From Laccaria trichodermophora (Eukaryota > Basidiomycota > Agaricomycetes > Agaricales > Hydnangiaceae): a stretch of DNA of 64,000 bases. Position 1 is the first letter of the stretch, and every line of letters starts with the position of its first letter. The translations under genes and the position numbers were made by a program. Below the pieces are notes generated by a model, which saw only the letters and a program-made list of their open reading frames with translations, did no database searches and was not told where the DNA came from. The stretch covers positions 186,001-250,000 of the forward strand of contig JACTVC010000003.1 in the NCBI GenBank assembly GCA_018417955.1, given 5' to 3'. Positions 32,432 to 44,500 of the stretch are shown one piece after another.

Positions 32432-32656
32432 ATGATCTCCGTACGTCTTCTCGCTGGCGGACTCTTTGCCTTCTAACGAGCTTCCGCAGAACACATCTGC
32501 TTTCGCCAACGCTGCTTGCGGCGACCACTCTTCCTGCGGTTGCGCCCAAGAGTAAGTTCGCAACCGTGAATTTTCTGCATTGTCTGGTTCTGACACGTTG
32601 ATTCCGCGTGTAGTTGTTCTTGCGCCAGCTGCGGCTGCAAATGCGCATCTGGATAA
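32432..32656 (+). CDS. Metallothionein 4 (37 aa, 8 Cys)
   Basis: Exons 32432-32440, 32490-32551 and 32614-32656, all with canonical GT-AG sites (GTACGT/CGCAG, GTAAGT/TGTAG). The protein is Met-Ile-Ser, then 'NTSAFANAACGDHSSCGCAQ', then 'DCSCASCGCKCASG'. Eight Cys in C-x5-C-x-C-x3-C-x-C-x2-C-x-C-x-C order, with the C-terminal half a dense thiolate cluster. It is the best preserved of this subtype. Expected role: cytosolic copper/cadmium buffering, by family analogy. Confidence 0.85.
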
Positions 32657-33380
32657 TCGCTTTATCGAAGAAGTTTACTTGTTGTTTTGTTAGCAGTGTC
32701 TTGCGTTCTGGAAGTAGTGTGAAATAGGCGAAGGAAGGATGCTTGTACGAGTTATACAAAAACCCAATATTGTGCTCCAATGAACTGATGAAGTTTTTGT
32801 TCAATTAATTAATTGAAAGTTAGACAGAAATTTTGATACGGGTACGAACTTAACGCCTGACACTCTCCCCCTTACACAGACTCGCACTGATGAAAATCCC
32901 TCCTTCGATACGTGTTGCAAGCACCTAATGGCATGTGGATTCGGCTCATCTGGTGTTCCTGAGGATCTCAGAGAAGCGTGTCAATGGTACTTGTCACGAA
33001 TCCTAGAGTTGCCGCAGAGGGAGAGTGCCAGAATGCGTTCCGCCGCGTAAATTGAACAACAAATAGGCGGGAAACGGGAGATGACCGACTCGACCTGGAA
33101 AAACCTGAGCCAGAATTGAAATTTTGGATTTCTTACAAGAGATTTGGGGACTACTTACCCTACGAAATGCTGACAACGACATAAGTCGCGAATGGGATTT
33201 GCCCCCGACAAAGTTGGGGTATCGCCACCGTCAAAAAATCAAAGCATTCTGGGGGGGAAATCGTTTTGGAGCGACAGGGCTACGGTTCTTTACCTGTTCC
33301 TTACTCTGAAGGCAAAGAAGACAAAACGTCTAGCCTTAAAAGGGATCACAATATGAGCTGAAGAGGTAGTTATTGACGAA
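32657..33380. repeat. Duplicated 3' flank of metallothionein 4
   Basis: 32,700-32,860 mirrors 29,990-30,120, the 3' flank of metallothionein 3. 32,960-33,310 resembles both 31,630-31,940 and the reverse complement of 3,840-4,110. This ties metallothioneins 1, 3 and 4 to a common duplicated block. No gene recognised. Confidence 0.6.
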
Positions 33381-33439
33381 TTATGGTAACGCATATTGGA
33401 TACGGACCGAGCATGTGAAATCTAGGGAGGGGGCAACGG

Positions 33440-34690
33440 GGAAGCAGTACGTAGCCATCACCAAGGGGGTAAAGTGATGTAACAATGATGACGTCCTATC
33501 ACACCCAGCTTGATAAACCTTCAGGGCCTTCGTACAGTTCTCCAAAATCGCGTACATCGCGGCTAATTGAGAGAGAGTCCGCGTCCGATTACTTCCAGAA
33601 CCTCTTCCTCCGATCCACGAGGCTGAAGGTGTATTTTTTGTTCTCAAGCTCTCCAATTCGATTTGGGGCGTCGTTATCTGCCGTCGTAGGGACTCCAAGT
33701 CGCTGGGCTTGCCCCTCCTACGTGACTCAGACGGAGGACTGAGGTGGCTTCGTCCACCAAATCGATAGCATTGTCAGGCAAGCACTGGTGAGAGATACAG
33801 CATGCAGAGTGGACTGCGGCTGTTCACGATTGATGTGAGGTGTTCATTACGTTGGGTCCAAGTGCCCTTCCAAATTAAGCAAGGTTGATCAATCCGGAGA
33901 ACAGAGTTGAGTTCCACACGACAGGCTCCAGTGCTAGAGGGATAGGTTCCAAAGCGTTGTGTTCAAGTGCAATATCATCCAGAGCAAACAATGATGCGTT
34001 CCATCATCCACGGTAAGCAATATAAAGTTTAGAAGTAAGCAATAGCAGGGAAGAACTGGCGTACAAGTGCGGCGTCTTTGGACATTGTTTTGTGGTGTTC
34101 GTCGGCTACAGGGGAGAGTGTCATTGTGTGAGATTCAAAAAGGGCGAGAGAGGATTCAGGAAGCGCAAAAGAGAGGTATACATGCCAGGAAGTGAAGCAG
34201 ACCGATTGACGTTGACATAGGTGTGGTTGGAACGAAGAGAAAATGTTACTCCCGAATGTAGTGACACTCACGCACTGCGTCGATAAAGCAACTTAAAATG
34301 ACTTTTCGGCCCTATGACATGAGCGACGACTTCGTGAGAAATACGAGTCGAAGTGGAAGAACGAACCTCGTCCTCCATGTCCCGCAAAAGGGCCTTGAAC
34401 TTTTCCTCAAACTGCCCTCGGATTCCTGAGCCTGCCATAATAGCGGATAGGAGGACGTTTGGTGTGGAAGGACTTATCCGGCCGTTCTTGGAAAATGACG
34501 AGTAGAAAAGGAATAGACCCGACGCACCTCTGGGACTTCCTTCGCCACGATACCATTCGCGAGACCTTCAAGGGTGGCTGTCTTTCCTGGGGAGCCGATT
34601 AGCTGTCACGAAAAAAAATGTGAGATGGCGAAGCATCGCCCGATCAACGAACTTACCACTGCCTTCGACTTGGTCCCAACTTGGTCCTCC
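33440..34690 (-). pseudogene. Hsp104/ClpB-type AAA+ disaggregase relic 2
   Basis: Recognisable part of a ClpB/Hsp104 protein-disaggregating ATPase, in correct domain order on the minus strand. A degenerate Walker A reads 'GSPGKTATLEGLANGIVAKE' (about 34,590, missing the usual GVGKT spacing). Then come 'IMAGSGIRGQFEEKFKALLR' (about 34,420), 'DEHHKTMSKDAALVRQFF' (about 34,080), 'LPDNAIDLVDEATSVLRL' (about 33,750) and middle-domain-like 'IELESLRTKNT' (about 33,640). Stops and frameshifts separate the pieces, the second ATPase domain is absent, and the Walker A is damaged. A real copy presumably exists elsewhere. Confidence 0.8.
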
Positions 34691-35440
34691 GTTACAAAAC
34701 CAGACGGAAAGGTACAACGTTAGCTCATGAACTTGGGAAGTTACAGGACTACCAACTCTACATTGTCCTCCCAATGTATGGATCCGGCTCAAGTCCTGCG
34801 CTGTTCATCATTCTCGGACCCGTGTGCCTCTTGCTTGTCGGCTGTCCGAATACGTGGCCACAGGACTATCAGCATGTCATCTTTGAATCAAAAGTACTTG
34901 GAGGGAGGGTGGCCGCAGTTGTTGGGTTGGTCAGGTTAGGGTTCTGATAAACAAGTGACATTGACGTCACGCGACTCTCCTGTCCACTGCGAAAAATTAA
35001 ATTTTCGACGCATACATACGTCTACGTCTGCCCATAGAGCAGAGCATATCCGGCCACTCCCACATATCACTCAAAAGCAAGCAGAGTTGAGGGATAGAAG
35101 ACGGCGCATCCTCACATTGTAGGGGTAGTAACCTGTTCAATGCGGCCTCTTCCTGCTGCTCCCTTAACACCAAGCAAGATCCTCACAAATTCATTTCGAT
35201 GTACACGTACCACTCAAGGTCGAACACATGAAACCCCTCCGGGACTCAACAGAAGAAGAATCAGGCTTCGACTTCCATAGAACGATGCGGAATTGGTACA
35301 TGAACATGGCGCCTTGGGATAGCCCCAGGGAATGTGAACCGTGGTTGCCTGATCTTCTTGGGGATATGAAGTTCTCTGGCGAGGTTTGCTTTGGTCAAAA
35401 TAACATTTGTTTGGGCCAACAGACGGGGTTTGGACGGGGT
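34691..35440. pseudogene. Coronin 5' relic and gene X relic, head to head
   Basis: About 34,825-34,920, minus strand, carries coronin start-region remnants ('HVFGQPTSK' and a SKY motif). About 34,950-35,440, plus strand, carries gene X remnants: 'MKPLRDSTEEESGFDFHRTM' and 'NWYMNMAPWDSPRECEPW' (35,228-35,380). Both are truncated. This is the third trace of the coronin/gene X divergent pair. Confidence 0.65.
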
Positions 35441-36880
35441 TGATTTCTAAGTGTGTACGACTATCTGTTCAACGTTTGCTGTGAAAGGCTGATCATGAAC
35501 AACAGGGCTAGTGAACGGGTACGTTGAGTCTTTCTGTATCCCCGTCGAACCTACCGACCTTGAACGTTCTAAACGTTTAGACTGCCACCGTGCCACCAGC
35601 ATGCTTCTATCTTCCCTTTCCATTCACGTATGACCTCCGCCGCATTTGATGATTCCGCAAATGCCCTCGAGCTTCTATCAGGCCTGCCGTTACGCACGCG
35701 CTCAACAAACTTAACAACCTCATGACCACCTACGAGACGCTCAATTACTTGTTACGTTTGGTAAAAGGAATTTCTTTGTGCAATTGCATGTGACTCTTTC
35801 CTCTTTCCCATAGCGGAATAATGCTTTCGTTGTGTCTCAAGTTGCTTCAAGGAATATCTATGTACCCTTTGGCTGCCTCATGAGCTGTGGACCGTAAAAA
35901 AGTTCGTAACGGTGAGCCCCATTCTTTCTAAATATGATCTCGGCAGGTGGTACTCAGCCAGGCGTAGGATCTCCTTGAGTTTCAGCAACTTTCGCCATTA
36001 CGGATGGGTATAACCAACTGTCAACGCTCGACTTTTCATTTGCAATAGAACAGGGGTGTGTCGTTCACCGAGACTTGGGGGTTGCTCGAACTTGAGTGTG
36101 CGTCTCATCCAGGTTCCTCGCGATTTAGAGCCTCAGACGTTGGTGCTGAACATACTCTATTCTAGGGACTTGCACATCCCGTTGATTGGCGACAAACAGT
36201 GCTATTTTGAATCAGAGTACGTCTGTTTGTGTGGTCCTCTCCTCGACTTGTTTTTTTTCTCTCATTTCTCAGCTACAGCGCATGCCGCGTGTATTCTTAC
36301 CTCTCTTTACAGTTCCGCCCTTGGTAGGATACGTTTTATTGATACCCCGCTGAGCCCCTGTTCAAGTTGCATCACCTGCGGGCAAAGTCATTCTACGATT
36401 CTCGCGCAACGCTTCAAAAATTTGTGCTTTTACTACCTTATGGAAGGAATTTCAAAGGGGTAGAACGATTTTTAGAAACCGAAGCGAAGCGCAAAGTGGT
36501 CAATTTCACAGTTTCTTGGTTTAGAGATTTATTTTGATGAATGTGCGAAGTATAGAGTCGCTACCAAAAGAGGAGCGCTACCTTCACACAAATTGAAACC
36601 CAATCGCCCGCGAAGGGGCATTGAATCCACGCCATTAGGTGTTTCTAAAGCGTGTTGAGTGAAAGGTTTTCATATGACACGGTCGATCAAGCGTAAGCGT
36701 ATGTCAGGGGAGAAGTTGGGCGTTCAATTCAAACCCGTATCAAATTCTCGGTCCGACTTCCGGTGTAATTTTTTACACAAATTTCACGCAAACGGTATCA
36801 ATTCATTCGAGCACAATATTGAATTTTCATACGACTTGAACAAGCATCCCTTCTTCGCCTATTTGACACAACAAAAGAAA
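35441..36880. other. Uninterrupted paralog of the twin-transposon target site
   Basis: 36,090-36,560 aligns with 19,320-19,450 plus 29,580-30,060 without the 10.1 kb between them. Coding-like pieces ('LVLNILYSRDLHIPLIGDK' then a GTACGT donor) are present but no continuous gene could be built. 35,441-36,050 holds other coding-like scraps ('NNAFVVSQVASRNIYVPFG') that I do not recognise. Confidence 0.5.
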
Positions 36881-36901
36881 TCTGGGTAAATCATGAAGCC
36901 A

Positions 36902-37141
36902 TTATTTGCTGGCACACTCCGTGCAGCCGCAGCTGTCGCAGGAACAGCTAAGTACACGTAGAATCAACGTGTCAGACCCAGTCAGTGCAGAAAATTCACG
37001 GTTGTGAACTTACCCCTCTTGGCAATTGCACTTAGTGTGGTCGTCGTTGCAAGCAGCGTTGGCGGGGGCACATGTGTTCTACGGAACCTCGTTAGACGGT
37101 AAAGTAAAAAGCCAGCGAGCAAGAAGACGTACAGAGATCAT
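36902..37141 (-). CDS. Metallothionein 5 (39 aa, 9 Cys)
   Basis: Exons 37133-37141 (Met-Ile-Ser), 37014-37078 and 36902-36947, with canonical sites, join to 39 aa: 'NTCAPANAACNDDHTKCNCQ', then 'EGCSCDSCGCTECASK'. Nine Cys: 6, 13, 20, 22, 26, 28, 31, 33, 36. A Cys has been gained in the N-terminal arm and the C-terminal cluster altered relative to metallothioneins 3 and 4. TATAAAG lies about 80 bp upstream (37,221-37,227), followed by the conserved distal block. No lesion is seen. Confidence 0.82.
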
Positions 37142-37220
37142 GATGATAGGTGGTTTGAGTTTAGTTGGATACTGGCGGATGGTTCTGAAGAGCCTGAGGT
37201 TAACCAAGAGTTTGCAGGCC

Positions 37221-37360
37221 CTTTATACGCTCGAGCTTTTGTTTATCTGTGTTATGTAGACAATATGTAAATAGACCAAGCGAGGCATATCTTTGATCAT
37301 CATAACTGACGTCAATCACACAAAGCATGGATCTGTGTGACTTGCAGGGCTCGGGCCTCG
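37221..37360 (-). promoter_or_regulatory. Conserved metallothionein promoter block (copy at MT5)
   Basis: Contains the TATA box and, 70-130 bp further out, 'gatcatcataactgacgtcaatcacac' type sequence with a CRE-like TGACGTCA (about 37,305), then 'cgagaggggaaagcagttg'. The same order appears before metallothionein 3 (30,550-30,630, 'cctacgtcaatcac') and metallothionein 4 (32,215-32,290, 'tgtgactgacgtagg'). The factor that binds is not known from sequence alone. Confidence 0.5.
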
Positions 37361-37995
37361 AGAGGGGAAAGCAGTTGACCAGAGGAAAATCGGCGATTCA
37401 CATCGCGAATGGACAGGCACCAAGTCCTGGAAGTCTGCAATAGTGCTGAAGAAGGCTTATAAAAAAGAGGGGATATTTGAAGGGACCTCATGCAATTCTT
37501 TTGCCGTTACTCGAGATGGGTAGTTAAAAGACTTGAGTCCAAAAAAAAAACACCTCTAACGATGGCGTTGTTCAAAAACACGTTTGCGGTACGATGGATC
37601 TGCCGCCACCACATTGACAGACGAAATAAATCGACGCGGGGTAAAGGGGTTTTAGATAACCAGAGATGTCCATGGGTCACTTTATCGTATTTGGATTTGA
37701 AAACAGTGCTTTAGCCTTCAATTCGACCAGGTCACAGCGAGAGAAGCTGAGATACTTAAGATTGTGTACACATTACAAGCCGCGAATTCTAGTGAATTGT
37801 TTAATAGAACTCAAAATAATTGTATGCTCATTCGGATCCCATTTTTGAAACACGCACAGAACCTCTCTAATGCCCATGGTCTAGATGTGCTTCATCTGGA
37901 CGACACAAAAATGCGATTTAAGTTCACGATTTGATCCAGCGAATCTCAGATTTGGCACTTATGAGAATAATGGCAAGGAGCCGCGTGACCAAGTG

Positions 37996-39165
37996 GGCGG
38001 AGTTCCCATGCCTGTGGGTGGTAGCAGCTGCTATGTTTTCCATATATGGAAATCATAGCAGCTGCTACGAAAATAAATCCGAGAATGGAAATCATAGCAG
38101 CTGCTATGATTTCTATATTGAGAATTGCCTCAATTTGGTAAATAGTTCCCACGCCCCTGTCTTGTCCTGTCCTTTGAATTTTTGATGTTTTTGTTGCATT
38201 TTTGACATCTTTCCCTCCACAACATTGTGTACTGCATCATCCCTTGTTATAAAAAATGTCATTTATGGATGGTAATTTTAGCTTCAGGAATGACTCTGAC
38301 TGAATGTTATGCAACCTGGCAGACAAATGTTGCAACACAATTCCAGCCAGATCTCAATACAAAGTGTAAGAGGGCCAGAGAGCCAACACATAGCCGTTAC
38401 ACAAAAAGGCAGATTACTGAACAATTGATTGTTCAGCCACTTGGCTCTATATATGGTGTTGGGTCCTGATCCCCTAAGTTGTGGCACAGTAAGTAAGCTA
38501 ACCAGGATTACACAAAGGAGTTGAAGCTCAAACTGTGAAATCTAAATTAAAAAAATACAGCTTCACAACCACAACTTTATCAGTGGCCCAGCCCCCCCAA
38601 TACCAGGAAAGCAACTAGCAGTCATGCTTCTGATCAAAACCAAGAAGTGAGGCCCTGAGGCTCTATAATATACATCTACTACCTGTTGCAGGACCAAGTG
38701 TATCTCCTAATGGAAATAATACATTGGGGCAGACACAGAAACTAGATACCCAACAGAAAACTAGAAAATCAACCCAGGACATTGGTCTGAAATGTGCAGA
38801 AAGAATTGTAGGAAGTGTGAAAAAGAAAGATGTGAAGGGATAATTAGGAAGTATCAGTGCATACATAAATGCCTGTGGTTCATGCAGTTGAAAGAATTGT
38901 AAGGGTAGGGGTCTCTTGATGTTTTGGATTTGTTTTGGGGGGTCAGAATGCTAAAAAGTCTTCATGGTTTTAATTCTCACCCTCAGAAGTACTGTTGAAA
39001 AGTAATATAACAATGATTATAGGCTGCAGTCATTTTTTGAAAATTTTATCAATCCCAAGCATACCAAGATGTCTAGAAATATCCTCCTTTTTCTCCTTCT
39101 CTCTTTCCTTTTTGGGAATTTTTCTCTCTTTCCTTTTATACTCACACAACCATGATAACCGGGCC
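37996..39165 (+). mobile_element. hAT-type element family 'A', copy 1 (1,170 bp)
   Basis: Perfect 8-bp target duplication ACCAAGTG (37,988-37,995 and 39,166-39,173). Ends GGCGGAGTTCCCATGCC and, inverted, GGCCCGGTTATCATGG are imperfect terminal repeats. Just inside the left end lie several copies of the palindrome CATAGCAGCTGCTATG. No transposase. It contains about 153 bp (38,365-38,517) absent from copy 2. Confidence 0.88.
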
Positions 39166-39235
39166 ACCAAGTGTGGTGCAAGCCTAATCTCCTGTTCCGA
39201 GTCGGAGCTACTGTGACTTGAACTTGAAGTCAAGG

Positions 39236-40253
39236 GGCGGAGTTCCCATGCCTGTGGGTGGTAGCAGCTGCTATGTTTTCCATATATGGAAATCATAGCA
39301 GCTGCTACGAAAATAAATCCGAGAATGGAAATCATAGCAGCTGTGCTGATTTCTATATTGAGAATTGCCTCAATTTGGTAAATAGTTCCCATGCCCCTGT
39401 CTTCTCCAGTCCTTTTGAATTTTCGATGTTTTTGTTGCATTTTTGACATCTTTCCCTCCACAACATTGTGTACTGCATCATCCCTTGTTATAAAAAATGT
39501 CATTTATGGATGGTAATTTTAGCTTCAGGAATGACTCTGATTAAATGTTATGCAACCTGGCAGACAAATGTTGCAACACAATTCCAGCCAGATCTCAATA
39601 CAAAGGAGTTGAAGCTCAAATTGAGAAATCTAAACTAAAAAATACAGCTTCACAACCTCAACTTTATCAGTGGCCCAGCCCCCCAATACCAGGAAAGCAA
39701 CTAGCAATCATTCTTCTGATCAAAACCAAAAAGTGAGGCCCTGAGGCTCTATAATATACATCTACTACCTGTTGCAGAACCAAGTGTATCTCCTAATGGA
39801 AATAATACATTGGGGCAGACACAGAAACTAGATACCCAACAGAAAACTAGCTAGAAATCAACCCAGGACATTGGTCTGAAATGTGCAGAAAGAATTGTTG
39901 GAAGTGTGAAAAAGAAAGATGTGAAGGGATAATTGGGAAGGATCAGTGCATACATAAATGCCTGTGGTTCATGCAGTTGAAAGGATTGTAAGGGTGAGGG
40001 TCTCTCAATGTTGTGGATTTGTTTTGGGGGGTCAGAATGCTAAAAAGTCTTCATGGTTTAATTTCTCACCCTCAGAAGTACTGTTGAAAAGTAATAAACA
40101 ATCATTATAGGCTGTGGTCATTTTTTGAAAATTTTATCAATCCCAAGCATACCAAGATGTCTAGAAATATCCTCCTTTTTCTCCTTTTCTCTTTCCTTTT
40201 TGGGAATTTTTCTCTCTTTCCTTTTATACTCCCACAACCATGATAACCGGGCC
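39236..40253 (+). mobile_element. hAT-type element family 'A', copy 2 (1,018 bp)
   Basis: Same orientation as copy 1 and only 62 bp after its target duplication. It has a different perfect 8-bp target duplication, AGTCAAGG (39,228-39,235 and 40,254-40,261), so it is a separate insertion, not a tandem duplication. Very similar to copy 1 apart from the missing 153-bp piece and scattered substitutions. Confidence 0.88.
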
Positions 40254-40261
40254 AGTCAAGG

Positions 40262-41910
40262 CAACAGCGATATCCGATTTGAATCTATTTTTATCTATAT
40301 TTCTGCAATTGGTGGGTGTACCAGATGTTGCTTCAGAACAAAGGAAAAATTATCCTCAACCTGTATTTTTGAGAATTAAAGTCAGGATCAGAAATTGAGA
40401 ATAATTTCTCCTCAGACACCTAGCCTTGTTGTTAGTATTCACGGACTGTCATTCACATGCGCTCCAATTTTCCACTTACCTAGGGCATGCATTTTTAATA
40501 TTGCCACAGTCCTCCACCAACCTTGTATACTTGCACCCCAAAAGTCAAGGAGATTAATCACTGCGCTTCTCTGCGGGTCTCGTTGACTTTGGGCACGCAT
40601 GATTAATATTGCCACAGTTCTTGTGTGCTTGCTCCCCGACAAGAACATGAATCACTTTTGCACAAGCTGCACTTCTCTGCGGGTCTCCTTGGTGAAAGAA
40701 ATGAGGCATTTTTCCTGTGGTCAGCTGACCATATTTACGTCTGTATTGTCCATTGGTACTCAATTCCAGTGCCGAGATACTCCTGTGGTGAATCTTGTAT
40801 TTGTCAGTATTTTAGTGAATGCCTTCACAGTTCCCAATCGGTGCTTTCAATGCAAGATCGTAATTATTGTATAAAAGTTTACAGACTTATCTTGAGGTCA
40901 ACGTCTAGTCAGTTGTTTGCTGCCAAGGAATATCTCATTATTCCTCGGGAGACTGTCTGCACAATTGCTCATCATCAGCACTGAGAAGCTCATCATGAGG
41001 CCACCAACGTGATGAACACCGATGAACTGCAAACGATCTTCAGCACGATCCAGGAGCTGATTAGATAAAAAAAGACCCAAACAATACAGCTTCCAGAACA
41101 TTCCCGCAAAGTGGCATCTGAACAGCTTTGCATATGTCAAAACCCAGTTGGAATTTAATGTGGCCTAATCAAATTTGAGTAAGGAGACTGTTTGGGAAGA
41201 GACGCCCAGCACCACGAATCGACATAGGACAGAATTTTGAGAGCTTGCTTGGATTCCCATCAGAAAGTTGATTTTGAAATTAGATGACAAAGTATTTCAA
41301 TAAGAAAAGGAAGCAATGTAGTGGAGGGAGGCCCCCTCAAGGTGGCAGAAGATATATAAAGAAAGCCTTGGAGAGAGTTTTGCAGCTGCTTGAGTGGATG
41401 GTACAAATGCCATTCGAAACAGAATCACATCATTTTTGTTTATGGACTGGGTATGTGGAATTTTACAGCTATCTTCATATCGGTGGACCTGTTCTGAGTG
41501 CTTAGCTGTAGAGACAAATGAAACCAACCAAATTTTGTCAAACACAGATATCGAGACCCTACATTCAACCATGTTCAGCTCCCTTTATTTCCTTAGTCTT
41601 CTCCTTTTGCCATCAAATTTCGTCATGTTCCTACCAGGTGGGCAACCATCGACATAGAAATGCAGATGTATCACCGTCGGATCTTGCTTGAGCCTGACAA
41701 ATTTGGTTAGTTTTATTTGCACACAGTACTCCAAAAGCGCTGAGCATCAAGATAGCTGTAGTGAAGCTGGATCACAACTTCTTCATGTTGCCTAATGCCT
41801 GTCATAGGCGTTGTGAATTTTTCTTTATTCTGACTGGTCGCCTGACATGTAACTGAGCCCCACAACTCCTGTCGGATATAGTGGAACAAAAATCCTCCTG
41901 ACCATTGGCA
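40262..41910. other. Gene-free AT-rich region with local duplication
   Basis: A roughly 100-bp unit ('attaatattgccacag' ... 'cttctctgcgggtctc') occurs near 40,495-40,585 and 40,600-40,690. 40,996-41,180 is the second copy of the dispersed repeat at 61-290. The ORFs here have no protein-like character that I can support. Confidence 0.5.
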
Positions 41911-41918
41911 GGTCCATG

Positions 41919-43266
41919 GGCCCGGTTACCATAGTTGTGGGAGTATAAAAGGAAAGAGAGAAAAATTCCCAAAAAGGAAAGAGAAAAAGAGAAAAAGGAG
42001 GGATTTCCTGACTTATTAGTAACCTTTCTCTTGGTAAAAATTCCAGAAAATTACCACAAAATACATTGATTGTAATACCACTTTTTCATGATACTTCTGA
42101 TGGTGAAAAATCAAACTATGTAGATTTGGTAGCATTCTCAACCCTCAAAAGAAATTTACAAGAATGAGAGGGGTGTCTGCTATCCTTTCCTTCACATTGC
42201 TTTGAACCACATGAACCACAGGAATTTGTGCACTGATTCTTGTTAATTCAACATTCCCCATCCTTTTTTCACACTTCCAACATTTCCCTGCTGCATGTTC
42301 TAGACTATGGACTGTCACAGGGGACTCAGAGATAAATTTTGAAATTAGAATTTTTCAATAGGCTGACCTTCAGCTGTTATAGGTTGGCCTTCATCTGGTT
42401 TGATTTCAAAGAACTTAAATGGATACAATTTATCCATGCACTGTAATAGTTCTATATCTGTGACACTCTAGCCCAAATTTCCCACTCATTTTTAAAGATT
42501 ATAGTACACTTATAACACATTACACTTTAGTAAAATGTAATATCTCTGGTACACCATAAAAAAAAGATCTCATCTGAAGGCACATGATTGCTTTCACAAT
42601 TTTGATTTTGGCAAGTGGATCAGTGTACTTATTTTGGTGTTATCCATCCTGTGTAGACTTTTTATTTTTTGTTGGGTATCCAGCATGTGTGTCTGCCCTG
42701 ATTGATGTATTATTCTCACTAGGCAATACACTTGGTCCTGCAACTGAAATATTTTTGGGTGGAAAAGGGATATTATAGAGCATTGCTTAGTTTTGAGCAG
42801 TGTAATGACTGCTAATTAGTTGCTTTCCTGATGATGAGGGCTGGGCCACTAGTAGAATTTATTGCAATATGTTTGTGAAGCTCAGGGTTTGAATTTGGGG
42901 GCTTCAACTCCTTTGCATTGAGGTCTGATCTGGGATTGTCAAGATGTGCAACATTTCTCTGCCAGATTACATGTGTGCAGTTAGATGTTCCCCAAGCTGA
43001 AATTACAATTGATAAATGACATTTTTGATTACCATAGGAAATGATGCTGCACACAATGTTGTGGGAGGGGAAGATGTTAAAAACGTCGAAAATTCAAAAA
43101 AGTACAGGGGCGTGGGAACTATATACCATACATGGCAGCATCTGCATACAGAAATCATAGCAGCTGCTAATGTTTCCATTCTTGGAATTATTTTGGTAGC
43201 AGCTGCTAATGTTTCCAAATATGGAAACATTAGCAGCTGCTTACCCACAGGCATGGGAACTCCACC
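41919..43266 (-). mobile_element. hAT-type element family 'A', copy 3 (inverted, diverged)
   Basis: Begins GGCCCGGTTACCATAG and ends CATGGGAACTCCACC, the family termini in reverse order. Flanks ggtccatg (41,911-41,918) and agtccatg (43,267-43,274) are a 7-of-8 target duplication. Palindromic GCAGCTGC units lie near the 43.2-kb end. It is older than copies 1 and 2 and has no coding capacity. Confidence 0.8.
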
Positions 43267-44500
43267 AGTCCATGAAGGCATCGTTATCAGAAGAGGACAT
43301 CAAGATGGGCAATACATGCTATTGTATGCATGTATTTTGATATTCATCTGTTAAACTGTCAGTCTGTCACAACGATGAGCATAATACATAATGCAGACTA
43401 GGACGATACACAGGCTTCGGTCTTGAATGCAGCTGGACAATGTCAATAATTGGGGCCCCTTGAATTTGCAATTAAAGTCAATGATTTTGCACCCAATTTC
43501 TGGAATTGTATTGAATGCTCATGGACTGTAAAGATCTTTCTGAGGATGGTCTAGCTTGGGAGATACATAAACTGAACAAGGAATGAAAAAGGTTATGTCT
43601 GATTGAAATGACCACCGCAGGACTCAAAGCAACCATTGCGCTAGGTAGCCATTGGTGAATTGGTCAACCATATGCACAGACTGAGGTTGCTTTTTGTTTT
43701 TAGATGTTCACAACTCGATGATTCATCATTCCAGGTTTTTTTCAAAAAGATTGTAAATCCTAAACATTGCCCAACCCTTGTGACGGCACTCCCACAAAAT
43801 TTCGGGTGCTTCAAACGTCACTGAAAGCAGATGCTCCGCGTGTGGCTTGACGACGAGCAGGCAACTATGTCGATGACTGGAAAATGTCTATCCATCTTAC
43901 AGCTTGGTTGTTGGCTCATTGACAGTGTTCAAGTTGGCAAAGTCAGGAACAAGGGGGTCCTAGGGTTAAAAAAGTAGACCTGGGGTCGATTTTTTTTTTA
44001 AAGCCCTACTAGCTTGACCTACCTACCTATGTAATCAGGCACATGTCCATATATGGTAATATGATGTCATTGTCGTGATCGCTTTGTCCCTCAACTTACA
44101 ATTTCGTGTAACAATTTCCAACGAAATGCAATGTAGATGATACTGGAATATAGGTGAGTGACCTGTAATTTCTGTATGAAATATATTCTTACCCATTGTG
44201 TTTCACAGCCAAGCCTCTTACATTTGGTTCTTTTTGAGGTTGGCAAGTCTGACAGCTCCACAGTGTATCTGATAATAATCTGAATTTTGCAATCAGAGCA
44301 TATGGTGTATCCATTAGAATCAAGCATGGGTTGCTAAACAACTTGTCAGTGACTTCTAATTGATATTTGGTGACTGTACTTCTGTAGTTGTGCCAGCTTT
44401 CATTGCTCTGCTTTTAGGACGGGCTTTGTTGGGGCTTTGTGATGTTGACCACTTGGTGAAGAAATTTTATGATTAGATAAGATTAAAGAAATATTATATA

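Noticed and set aside
35228..35443. Short gene of 71 codons
   Set aside because: It is a truncated gene X exon without its other exons.
37996..40253. Simple tandem duplication of about 1.2 kb
   Set aside because: The two copies have different 8-bp target duplications and sharp element ends, so they are two insertions.
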